A DNA stretch of 64,000 bases from contig JAEUWY010000012.1 of NCBI GenBank assembly GCA_022059125.1, positions 310,001 to 374,000 on the forward strand. Reading direction: 5' to 3'. Below are positions 53,965-64,000 of the stretch, one piece after another. Every line of letters begins with the position of its first letter. Within the stretch, counting starts at the first letter, position 1. Below the pieces are notes generated by a model. The model was not told where the DNA came from. It was given only the letters and a program-made list of their open reading frames with translations, and made no database searches. A program made the position numbers and the translations under genes. Origin of the DNA: Corynespora cassiicola (taxonomy: Eukaryota; Ascomycota; Dothideomycetes; Pleosporales; Corynesporascaceae).

Positions 53965-56900
53965 ATGTCTGCTTCGGCAAGCTCCACCGCCAGGGCCACG
54001 GTGGGTGCCGACTCCAATGCTGGCGCTGCCCAGAAGAACGAGAACCAGAGCATAGAAACGTTTGCTGCCTCGCTGTCTACGGCCGCTGTCGTGTTCGGCA
54101 TCCAGATCCTGCTCTTCCTGCTTCTCAGCGGCAACTGGAAGATTACAAGGTCCAAGAAGACGGCCGAGAAGCCCACGGAACGCCAGAGCATGTTCCGCAA
54201 GATATATTACTACAAGACGGCCTTTGTACCTAAGCGAAAGCGCATAGCCGCTCCTACCACCGCTATCGAGTCCTTTAGGAATGTCTTCACCATCAGCGAC
54301 CGCGAGCTCATTCGCATTGCTGGCGTCGATGGCTATCTCTTTCTGCAGTATCTGCAGCTCCTACTCAGGATATTCATCCCAATGGCCTTTGTCGTCCTGC
54401 CCATCCTCCTCCCCATTAACCGCATTGGAGAAGTTCCCGACGTATCAGGCCTGGATTCCTTTGCCTGGCCCAATGTCGGCACCTACGCCAAGGTGAAGCG
54501 CCTCTGGGCGCATTTGGTTCTCGCCCTCGTCATCATTGCCTGGGTGTGCTACAACTTCTACTTGGCCATGCGCAAGTTTGTACGTTTGAGGCAAACCATA
54601 CTCACCATGCCCGAGCATCGTATCCGTGCATCCGCTACCACCATTCTTGTCCAGAGCATCCCACGAAAGTGGCTTACGAGAGCGGCTTTGGATGCCCTCT
54701 ATGATGTCTTCCCCGGAGGCATCAAGGACATTTGGATCAACCGAGACTACGACGATCTGATGGAAAAGGTCAACAGGCGCACAAAGATTGCCCGTGCTCT
54801 CGAGTCGGCCGAGACAAACCTCATCATCGAATGCACAAAGAGGCACAACAAGATGGAAGCGAAGAAAGCCAAGCAAGCAGGCGAGAAGAAGTCCAAGAGT
54901 GAGAAGAAACAGGAGGAAGCCCTGCGAAATGAAGCCATTCAGCAGGATTCCCAGGACCACGGTTCAAGCGCTGGAAACCCCCATCAAATTGAACAAACCC
55001 TGCTACAGGTGCTGAAGGAGGAGTCCGATTCCTCTTCCTCCAGCTCTTCATCCTCATCCTCGTCTCGGTCCTCATCGCCTGATGGCAGGAGAAAGAAGAT
55101 GGCAATCCCGCTGGTCGGACAGGGCTTTCAGGCTGTGGGCGAGGGGTTCCGAGATGTGGGCCAGGGTGTTGGTAAAATCGGCAACAAGATGGTCGGAGGG
55201 TTCAAGGGCGCATTCGGGGGAAAGCATAGTCGTGATCCCTCCCAGGCCGATGGTGCTGGTGAACAGGGTACACAGGGCGAACAGCCAGTACACCTCTCGC
55301 CTGTCTCCGCAGACTACGAGCCACGGGGCACAAGCGCTGACACGTACGACACGTTTACGCCTTTGAACGAGCCAAGTAAGGACAAGAAGAAAACGCAACA
55401 ATCTTCGCCTGAGCCAATCTCACCTCAATCGACAGAACCCAAGACCGAACCCAAGACCGAACCCAAGACCAAGCGCAAACCTACCATGGCTCCTTTGCAG
55501 ATCATCAAGGACTCCCCGTTCAACCCTGTACGACGTTTGAGCGACTTCGCGAGTCCGCAGCCTTTTCGTGCCGAGGGTGAAGAATTCCCCATGGAAGTCA
55601 CAGATCCCGAAGAGATCAAGTATGATATGGTAGGTGTTTACAGGGAGGACTTTCTTGAAGATGATGAGGATGCTCTGTGGAGAAAGTACATCAAGCCCAA
55701 AGATCGCGAGACCATGCGCATACCGCTCTTCAACAAGTCTTGGTGGCCGTCTCTGCCCCTCATTGGCAAGAAAGTCGATACAATCTACCATTGTCGTAAG
55801 GAACTGGCTCGCCTCAACCACGAAATCGCCGACGACCAGGCCAACGAGGAGCGGTTCCCTCTGATGAACTCTGCCTTCATCCAGTTCAACCACCAAGTAG
55901 CTGCTCACATGGCTTGCCAATCGCTCAGCCACCACATTCCCCGCCAGATGGCGCCTCGCACTGTAGAGGTCAACCCCAACTATGTCATATGGGACAACCT
56001 GACCATGAAGTGGTGGACCCGTTATGTCCGAACTTTCGGAGTCGTTGCAGCCATCGTTGGTCTCATCATCTTCTGGGGTATTCCCGTTTCCTTCACCGGT
56101 GCGCTTTCGCAGGTTCACCAATTGACGGACGACTTGCCGTGGTTGGCCTGGATGGAGGACCTTCCTGGATGGCTTCTCAGCTTCATTCAGGGTGTGTTGC
56201 CCCCGTTGTTTTTGGCCGTTCTCTTTGCTGTCCTGCCTATCCTCCTTCGATTCATGGCTGAGTTGACCGGTGTCACGACCACGGGAGAACGAGAGCTCAT
56301 GGTCCAGAACTTCTACTTTGCCTTTGTCTTCATCCAGTTGTTTTTGGTTGTTTCGATTTCGTCCGGTATCAGCAGCACCATTGAGGGCATTCTAAACGAC
56401 CCGGTCAGCATTCCCCAGACACTGGGTAGCAATCTCCCAAAAGCCGCCAACTACTTCTTCTCCTACATGATTCTCCAGGCCTTCAGTATCAGTTCTGGTA
56501 CCCTGCTTCAGATTGCAGTAGTTGCCATCCTACTCTTTAGCCGTTTCTTGGACACCACGCCCAGACAAAAGGTCTCCAGGGTCCTTGCCCGGCCTGGCAT
56601 CAACTGGGGCAACATGATCCCCGTCTATACCAACTTCGGCTCAATTGGTGAGCACAATTGATATCGGTTGCAATGCCACGGGCTAACGATTCGCAGGACT
56701 CATCTATTCAGTCGTGTCACCACTCATCATCATAATGATGTTGATCACATTCAGTCTCTTTTGGTTCACCTACCGCTACCAGATGATCTATGTATCGTAC
56801 GCCAAGGCTGAAACCAACGGCTTGATCTTCCCCAAGGCCATCAATCAGCTGTTCACGGGCCTTTATTTTCTGGAGCTGTGCCTTGTCGGCTTGTTCTTCC

Positions 56901-57742
56901 TTCAGCGAGACCCTGCTGGAGAGCTGACGTGCTTCCCGCAAGCCATCATCATGATCATCTCCATCTTCTTCACGGTTCTCTTCCAGTACCTTCTCAACAG
57001 GGCCTTTGGTCCCCTTTTCAAGTACCTGCCCATCACATTTGAGGACGAGGCGGTTGAGAGAGACGCTGAGTTCCAGCGTGCTCAGGCCTCCCGCTGGAAC
57101 AGGCAAGACAACGATGAGCACCGCTCTCTCAACAGTGAACTCGAGGCACAAGAAAAGGCCGAGAGACGTCAGTCGGAGGTTTTGGAGGAAGAGGACCGCG
57201 TTCGATCTGAAGCCCACCGCAACATGGAATCATATGAGATGAGAGCCATGAGTTCTGAATCACATTCGGCATCGCCCGAGCGGAGCCGCAAAACGAATTG
57301 GGCCGACAGTTCACGGAAGCGATCTGAATCACGCTCAACTCACCACAAGAAAAAGAAGGGTAACCCTCTCGATGCTGTTACAAACGCTCTGAAGGCTGGC
57401 CTGGACGACGCGGCACGGCCTATTCGTGACATTGAACAACAAGGCATGCCTTCGGCTAACCTCTTCGATGACATCGATGATCAGCTCGAAGACATTGACC
57501 CCGAGGCCCGCCAGAAGCTGGTTAAGCGCAGCTTTCAGCATCCAGCAGCTCGGGCAATTCAACCGGCTATATGGATTCCCCATGACCAATTAGGCATCGC
57601 TAAGGATGAGATTGAAAGAACCAGCCGCTTCAGTAACAAGATCTGGATCACTAGCGTTAACGCCAGGCTCGATGCGAGCGGAAATGTTCTGTACAGGGGT
57701 CTGCCACCGGATCGGGATCCCTTTGAGAATATCGAAGTTTAA
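53965..57742 (+). CDS. CSC1/OSCA-type calcium-permeable channel (DUF221 family)
   Basis: Joins 53965-56647 and 56697-57742: 1242 residues. The 49-nt phase-1 intron has a GTGAGC donor, GGGCTAACG branch and CGCAG acceptor, restoring the FGSIGLIYSVVSPL core. The family forms mechanosensitive or osmosensitive cation channels (yeast Csc1, Phm7, Rsn1). Order: first membrane segment at about 33-53; the 10TM-N part with FLQYLQLLLRIFIPMAFVVLPILLPIN and a third segment; a long cytosolic loop; then the pore block beginning near 690 (WTRYVRTFGVVAAIVGLIIF) with GALSQ, DDLPWL, PPLFLAVLFAVLP, GSNLPKAANYFFSYMILQAF, and after the splice VVSPLIIIMMLITFSLF and further segments. The cytosolic loop carries a low-complexity insert (Lys/Glu-rich, a run of about 18 Ser, then T-E-P-K repeats) that makes the protein larger than the yeast members. 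A charged tail ends it. Confidence 0.94.
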
Positions 57743-58184
57743 GCCGGGTACGCACCAGTTGGTGTCCCCTTTTTTTTTTCTCCCTCTTCACATCTTCTTC
57801 CTCTTTACAATATTTCTACTTTAAGGGACTTGATGTGTCCCGTTTCTTGCATAGCGTGGTTGGGTAATATGGTTCACACGATGTTTGTCCTCAAATTCAA
57901 TACTACAGCCCGTAGACGATACCCACTTTTAGAAAGCATATGAGCACATAGCAAATACCCATTCAACGAAAGCGAATACCATACACTGGGATCGGAAAGC
58001 CGGGGGTTGGGTTCGCATTTGGCCACCCGATACCTGAGGTGTCCGATCCGACTGTTTTGTATTCACCTTGGTCACTTCTACTTCCAAACCACTTCGACCG
58101 GACTTGAGTGCAGATTTTGTCCGATGCAAGGGTATCATATTCATGTTGGTTGCTTCCAATTGTAGATCGGGGCAACATCTACCC
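57743..58184. other. Spacer between convergent genes
   Basis: 3' flanks of the CSC1-type gene and the dynactin gene; includes a T-run at about 57769-57780. Nothing else seen. Confidence 0.5.
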
Positions 58185-59367
58185 TCATTTGATGCTCCTC
58201 ACCAGCTCTCTCAAATCACCACCCTCTACCCACTTCTCCTCCCCTCCACCACCCACACCAAGTCCTCCACCTGCCCCTCCACCGCTGACACCCCACCCTT
58301 CGCCCACCTCGCCCACCACCCGCGCAGGCCGCCCCCCAACGACGGACCCAGACGGGATCACCATGTTGGCGGGTATGACGGTGTGGGGCAATATCTTGAC
58401 GTTCTCCTTGATGATGGCGAAGGGGTGGATGGTCACGCCCGCGCCAATGTGCACGTGCGACGACACGCTGATTGCCGAAATTGTGCAGTTTGGACCTGCC
58501 GGTATGATCAGCCCTGATCATCTCGCATTGCATGCATGCATGCATGCATGCATGGCATTGCCCCTAGGGCGGAAGAAGAAATGGGGGCGAGGGAAAAGGA
58601 AGGGAGAGGCAGGGGAGGGGGAGCGCGCGCCCCACTCATTGCCTCTGCGAAAAGAAAAGAAAAAGAAGAAAAAGGAATAAAGGTGAAGAACGTAGAACGA
58701 AAAAGTAAAGCCCTCTCCCTTGTCCTCCGATGAACAATTCACCGGACAAGAGAAAAGGGAAACAAATCAGGCAAGGGTGAAGGAGCCGAGCAGCCAGCAT
58801 GCATGCATGTACAAGTGGATGTTCTAGAAAGGAAAAAAGAATGCCCACAACCTACCCACAAACACATTATCCCCAATCTTCATGGGATAGTAGTTGATTG
58901 CGCCCCTACTCATCCTGCCGGGGGGCTTGATGACGCTGCCGGTCGAGATGACGGTGCAGCGCCCGATGCTGATGCTGGTGGGCGTGACCTCCTTGCCCGA
59001 CGACGAGGGCACCGACCGCGTCGAGTGCAGGTCGCCGCGCAGGTGCACGTCGGCCATGATGACGGTGCGGCCACCTAGCGTGATGTTTGCGGTGCCGGTG
59101 ATGGCGCTACGGCGGGAGACCTTGTTCCCCGAGTCCTGGAAATGGGTGGGGTGGTTAGGGGGAGAGTTGTAGATTGTTCGGGAGGAATTGAAGGAGAGGG
59201 TGCGGCGGGGTGAAAGGGGTCATGGAAGTCGGAGAGGATGAGTGTCGTGGAGGTTGTGCATGGGATTTGGGGTCGAAACTTGGATGATATATGGGTGTGG
59301 GGAGGTCACTCACCGTCTCGATGTATTCGCCTTTTGGCGCGGGCTTCCTTGCCGTTGGGCGCGACAT
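58185..59367 (-). CDS. DCTN5: Dynactin subunit p25 (DCTN5-like)
   Basis: Joins 59367-59314, 59135-58856 and 58495-58185 (minus strand): 214 residues. The introns are 178 and 360 nt with GTGAGT and GTAGGT donors, phases 0 and 1. p25 sits in the pointed-end complex of dynactin and helps dynein bind early endosomes in filamentous fungi. After MSRPTARKPAPKGEYIET comes DSGNKVSRRSAITGTANITL, then a left-handed beta-helix of hexapeptide repeats (VIMADVHLRGDL, ISIGRCTVISTGSVIKPP, MKIGDNVFVGPNCTISAISV, VHIGAGVTIHPFAIIKENVK, MVIPSGSVVGGRPARVVGE). The end is a Gly-rich run (GGGAGGGLGVGGGG) and a short helix. The second intron is long and holds a (CATG)6 repeat. Confidence 0.93.
58531..58554. repeat. (CATG)6 self-complementary repeat in an intron
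   Basis: Six CATG units in intron 2 of the dynactin gene, just downstream (+ strand) of its acceptor. As the unit is its own reverse complement, DNA or RNA could fold into a hairpin here. Confidence 0.9.
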
Positions 59368-59560
59368 TTTGGCTCAGCCAATGCACCGAGAATATCTCTT
59401 ATCTTTGGCTATGTCCTTAGAGGCTGTTGCTTGTATTGCTACAAATGTGGATCTGTGTTGAAGACGATGTGTTTGCGTATGGAAGTTCGATGTTGAAAAC
59501 GGCCCGAGCGTGGAGCGGCCAATCAGGCTGGTTACACGTGACCTTCATAGCAAGACTGGA
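59368..59560 (-). promoter_or_regulatory. Dynactin p25 promoter with CCAATCA and CACGTGAC
   Basis: CCAATCA starts at 59519 and CACGTGAC lies at 59535-59542, about 150-175 bp upstream of the start codon at 59367. The first fits the CCAAT-binding complex, the second bHLH factors. Both are sequence matches only. Confidence 0.5.
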
Positions 59561-62500
59561 ATATTGGTAAATGATCCTGACGATGGTTGTGACGATTTCG
59601 TGATTGAATTGCCTACCTGTAAGGTGCAAGGATTAGTCTGATGAGACGCCCGGTTCAATCACTCATTCTGTTATTTCAGTGGTGGGCTCCCATCTATGCG
59701 CGTCAAACTGTTGTGAGCATTGGACAATTACTTCATCTTTGTTCATCTAGAAGAAGGACCTCCGTCTATTCGCCTAGAGGAGAAATTGTATGACGCTTAT
59801 CTATTCATATCGTTTTCTTGCAAGTTTCAATTTCTTCCTATAGTCTACAGTTGCTCATCTCAAGCTCATTTTATTTACTAACCCTGCAACCTCCATGATG
59901 TTTGACTTTCCCGCCAATACTACTTTCGCATGACTAGGACAGCTTCCTGGAACAATACTGCAATACCATTTCTTGCATGTGCTCTTTCCTGAATGCAACT
60001 CGAACGTCTAACGCGCAAGGTAACCTGAGCTGCCACATCAATGTATGCCATTGCCTAAACAAGCATTGCCTGATGGCTCCTAACCCTTGGTATTGTAAAG
60101 AATTGTTACAGTGGGCATGATGCGTATTTTATTTCAGCCCTACTGATCGAACAAGGGCCAGATCACTAATCGGGGGCCATGCCAATATGCGTGATCTCCC
60201 AGGGTCTCTTGAGATTATACTTTTGAGTTGATGCTACCTATATTCAATCATGAAGCACGGAGCTGTACCACCGCATCAATAGGATGAGACATCGTGTTTC
60301 CGCACATTCGGAATCCAAAAGGAAGAAGCGGAATCGGATCGCCGCTGTCAAAACCATAGGTGGCGCATACACAAGACAAAATAAGCAGTCGCTAAAACCT
60401 ACCCTTTCAGGGTGAGTATCGAGCGTTGGTCTTACCCGGGATTCATTGGCCGCGAGGTTTTAGCCTGCAGCTCAAGTAGTGGGCTACGAGTTCGCTCGAA
60501 ATGTGCTGGCAAAAACTAGTTCTTCTCTATCCTCTGTTCGGTAATGTTCTCGATTGTTCGTGTACACGTTCTTAATTAGCTAGTATGGGACCAGATGGAA
60601 TACTGCCATACGGACACCACATACTTTGGATGAATCAAATGGAGAAGCAGAGTGTGCGGATGCTGAAGATCCGCCGGAGGCTAGAAATACATATGCAGCG
60701 CACTTGCTCAAGCATGAAAGAGTTGAAACATGCTGCAAGCAAAAGGTACCAAGCTGATTCAGCTACAAGTCTAACTTGAGGATCCACTTCCAGGATGCTT
60801 TGAGCTTTAATATTTTGGTTCCGTCATACGGGCCAGGAATACACGACTTGGCCCAGGACGAGCCGTGTACATTTTTAACCTTGAAGTACATCCATATCAA
60901 CGCTGGAAGTATCATGGCTCGATCTGTCACTGAACCAAAGTAACCTGCCAAGGTTCCAGTGACTGCCCCTCATGTCGTCATCACACAAATCCGAGGCCCA
61001 GAAACCGCATCCCACCTCACCCATGCGTCTCAACACTTCACAACGGTCTCGATCCATGGCTAAGCAAGACACATATATCCAGTCATGGGCCTGGTATATG
61101 TCCGAGAGCAAGGTACCGCACGTCGCGGTCGGCGCTCGAGTCTTCTGATCGGAGCCTCGGGGCAACAGCAAACTCAAATAAATCAGGGAGCGCCGCATCC
61201 GACGGACGGACCCAAGATTTTCTCTCTAGAAAAAAGCCCGCACCGTCACTCTGTTAGATCGAAACCGAAAGTGGCCGATTGTTATTGTCACCCGACACTC
61301 GCATGACACTATTCCTGCCCCAGTTTGATGTCCTCAGAGGGCGTGACGCGCTGGCACCACGGAGCTGGTTCCGGCAGGCCATCAGGCCGTTCCGACGTTG
61401 TGGTTCAAACGGGCAGTTGGGGAAGCATCGTTCCGCAGAGTGGCTTTTGGTGGCAGCGCGGATTTTTTTTTTGGAGAAGACAAAAAGGTGCGGCGGCACA
61501 ATAGCTCGAGGGACTTTATCGGAGAAGATGCACTTGATGCTTGATGTATTGTCATGTACATACATGAGTTGTACGCATCGCCTGCGCTTCTCTCCAAAAG
61601 TAGGTACCAATCGAAACGGCTGCTATCGACGCACGCGGCCGAGGTGAATGGACCGCCGGCGGCGTTTACGTATCCATATTTCAATCTGCGGCGTAGGTAC
61701 ATTGGCCGTGGTGAGACGGAAGTACATGGCCAAGGCCCGTAAACCACGTGCATGCGGCGTTTTGGGGGAGAGATGGGCTAGATACATAACCACAGGCGAC
61801 TGACTACTAGTGCGCGTCAAGTATCCGAGGTGGAATGAGAGACATTACGACGGCTAGACGGGTATCCGATCCGACCAAACCAGGCGCGCATTCTCTCCAA
61901 ATCTTGCTTTCTTCACCATTGAATCGCCAACGTCCATTACAAAGCAATGGGACACATGTCCTTGAATTCGCCAGAGAGCCCGCTGGCCGCCATAGAACCA
62001 CCGAAGCGATCCATACGATTGGGCTCCCTTTTCAAATCCTTTTCCCTTAAAAACAAGGCCAACGTACAGACTAGCCAGCATTCTTAGACGATCACCGCTC
62101 GTCAGCTGCACCAATCCCTCCGCGATCTACCTTTCTCGGTCCTGGTACAGGGCAGTACCCAGATACCTATTTTTCCGACACGAAACGCCTGCAACTCTGC
62201 TCCTTTCCTGGCCACAACCTGGATGCATCTCGCCCGTCAACCTGACACCGTCTGGACCCCTTCCCTACATTGGCAGCCCTCGCATCCAACAGACCGATAA
62301 CCGTGCTGCCATGCGCACATACACAGACTCGCGAGGAGCCATCTCGTTTCTTGCCCTGATCGTCAAACCATACCATACCCGATGCAGTCCGAGCCGGGGC
62401 AATCCTACACCTCGAACCCAACAAGCTGAACTCTACTGAATCCACAGACCAAGCTCTAAAAGGGTCGACTACGAGGTGTCATAAAACGCGCGGCCCATGC

Positions 62501-64000
62501 TGATGATGATGCTGATGCCGTGAAATTCAACCCATCCAAACAAAGATGAACCCAGAAGTGCAGAAAAAACGCTCAAAAGTATATCATCTACAATGATGGC
62601 CATTGACGGCCATGATCTTCCACCAAAAAAATAATCATAACAGCCCAAGCTACTAGCAGAGATGGAGACCTGGACTTAACAACCCCCAGATCGGGACTAA
62701 AGCCCGCACCTGACCAGAATGCACACCCAACGGGGCGAACCAGCCCACACAATTGGACCTGATCTGGAAGCCGACCGCACCCACCGCGCCGGGAGACGGC
62801 GACGGCGACGGCAGCAAAGGGAAGCGAGAGTAGCAGCAGCCATCAAAGAAAAAAAAGAGAGAGAGAGAGAGACGAGCCCGCAACAGCTGGCCGACCGATT
62901 AGCAAACACTGGCCAACCAGCCAGCTTGGAGCGAAGGAAGCTGGACGCGATCGGCTAGCATCCACCACCCAGCACGGCCAACCGCGCACCCCAACTAACT
63001 ACCTAGCTAGCTGGACGGCTGGCGGCAGCAACCACTACACCACCACCATCCCTCAAGGTAGGTAGCTAGCTCGCTCGCTCGCGCGTCGTCGATCTAGATT
63101 CCGTGCTCAAATCTCGATCTTTCAAGCCTGAGGCGCGCCGTCGTTGCAGCGTCGACTATCCCTTAGGTGGCTAGCTGGCTAGTTAGTTGGCTAGGTAGGT
63201 AGCTGGCTGATGCCCTTTTTTTTCCTTTCCGTCTCTCTTTTTGATTCTTGTGGGCGTAGGGTATGGTATGGTATGGTACGTAGGTAGGTTTTTTTTGTAG
63301 TAGAGTACGTGTAGGAACATGGCCATGCCACCATCAATCTGCAACCCCAGTGCACGCAACCCATACAACAAAAACACCGCATTTCAAACGCTGGAATCAG
63401 GTCAAGCTACTTGTTTCTATTTCTCATCTAGTCTTTTAGGGGGAGGAGGAGGAGGGGAATTTTTGCAGCCCTCTCGTTCGCCCGGAGGAAAGGGTTTTGT
63501 TTCAGTTTTTTTTTTTGCGCTCAAGTACCGTGCCGCAGCCCAACTGCCGTGTGAGCAAATGACTTGGTGTGGGAAGCGTAGCGTGCGTTGGGGCTTGGTG
63601 TTCGCATCCGAGGTGGCGGATGGAGCGATGACAGCGATGACAATGATGATGGGCCACGCGTAACGCGCGTGGGTTGTACGTACTTGGGGTGGGTTGTGGA
63701 CAGTGGGCAGCAGATTGGCATGTAGCCAGGACGGTCATGTCTGTCTGTACGCTTGTCTGCGTACGTGGCGGGCTAGATGGAGGGTCGATGGGGGGGGGGG
63801 AGGCTTGCGTTCCCACAAACATGACCCATGTACCATTCAGATCATCTGCACCGATACCTGGGCCGGGTACATGAGTACATACGCCTCACTGTTACGGGCG
63901 TAAATACTTGTATTTAGACGCATGGCTTACACATCACATGGAACATGCCGATGGCCAGCGTCGGTGTGTCTATGAGAAAGTATGTGCGGCATGCATCGAC
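59561..64000. other. 4.4-kb right end without a supportable gene
   Basis: AT-richer from 59.6 to 60.9 kb, then nearer core GC. Frames of 60-120 codons occur on both strands but overlap, lack motifs and lack splice context. At 62.99-63.21 kb there are many CTAGCTAG, GGTAGGTAG and GCTCGCTCG runs, some mutually complementary; a G-run lies at about 63790-63799. It may be the promoter and leader of a gene beyond the window. Confidence 0.5.
62990..63210. repeat. CTAGCTAG/GGTAGGTAG-rich low-complexity block
   Basis: Clusters of ACTACCTAGCTAGCTGG (63000-63016), GGTAGGTAGCTAGCTCGCTC (63057-63076) and GGCTAGGTAGGTAGCTGGCT (63189-63208). The left and right clusters are largely complementary to each other, so stem formation is possible. 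Confidence 0.7.

Noticed and set aside
55420..56121. 233-codon frame antisense to the CSC1-type gene
   Set aside because: Mirror of a strong coding region; no motif and no independent start or splice context.

Overview
The window is nuclear DNA of a filamentous ascomycete (Pezizomycotina; Dothideomycetes-like, but I cannot fix the genus). The evidence is the gene content (Dot1, Fex1, Pfa3, Pcc1, an Hsl-type esterase, a DUF3425 bZIP factor), 50-250 nt spliceosomal introns with GT..AG ends and CTAAC/CTGAC branch sites, and gene-sized spacing with little repeat DNA. Exon joins below were read by eye; most preserve frame exactly and restore conserved motifs, which is why I trust them.

Layout. 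1-17.1 kb is a GC-rich housekeeping block: a RhoGAP protein cut by the window edge, a GPI-anchored-type surface protein, Dot1 histone H3K79 methyltransferase, the Fex1 fluoride exporter, a bacterial-type uracil phosphoribosyltransferase, triosephosphate isomerase, mitochondrial ribosomal protein mL43 and the U1 snRNP 70K protein. 17.1-31.7 kb is more AT-rich and accessory in character: a CHY zinc-finger protein, an intron-containing tRNA-Arg(ACG), a free methionine-R-sulfoxide reductase, then a compact trio of alpha/beta-hydrolase, 14-exon Baeyer-Villiger-type monooxygenase and bZIP-DUF3425 regulator, followed by a poorly resolved small cysteine-rich gene and about 3 kb with no supportable gene. 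31.7-43.4 kb is again core: a GT25-like glycosyltransferase, Pfa3 palmitoyltransferase, a ROG1-like lipase, a REX-family RNA exonuclease, the KEOPS subunit Pcc1 and a small mitochondrial-looking protein. 43.4-49 kb is a second AT-rich, gene-poor island holding two unrecognised multi-exon genes. 49-59.4 kb carries an NmrA-like protein, an unrecognised conserved-looking protein, a CSC1/OSCA-type cation channel and dynactin p25. 59.4-64 kb shows no gene I can support.

How genes relate. Most neighbours are divergent or convergent, so many pairs share an upstream region. The most interesting locus is 20.8-27.4 kb: a BVMO can turn a ketone into an ester, an esterase can cleave that ester, and the adjacent bZIP factor could control both. 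All esterase exons join in frame, but one of its splice acceptors reads GG instead of AG, so the pathway may be broken or unusually spliced in this strain. Other points of note are a non-consensus 5' splice site in the U1-70K gene itself, a start codon isolated in a 3-nt coding exon, a 14-bp perfect hairpin between divergent genes, and recurrent CACGTG motifs in gene-upstream regions.
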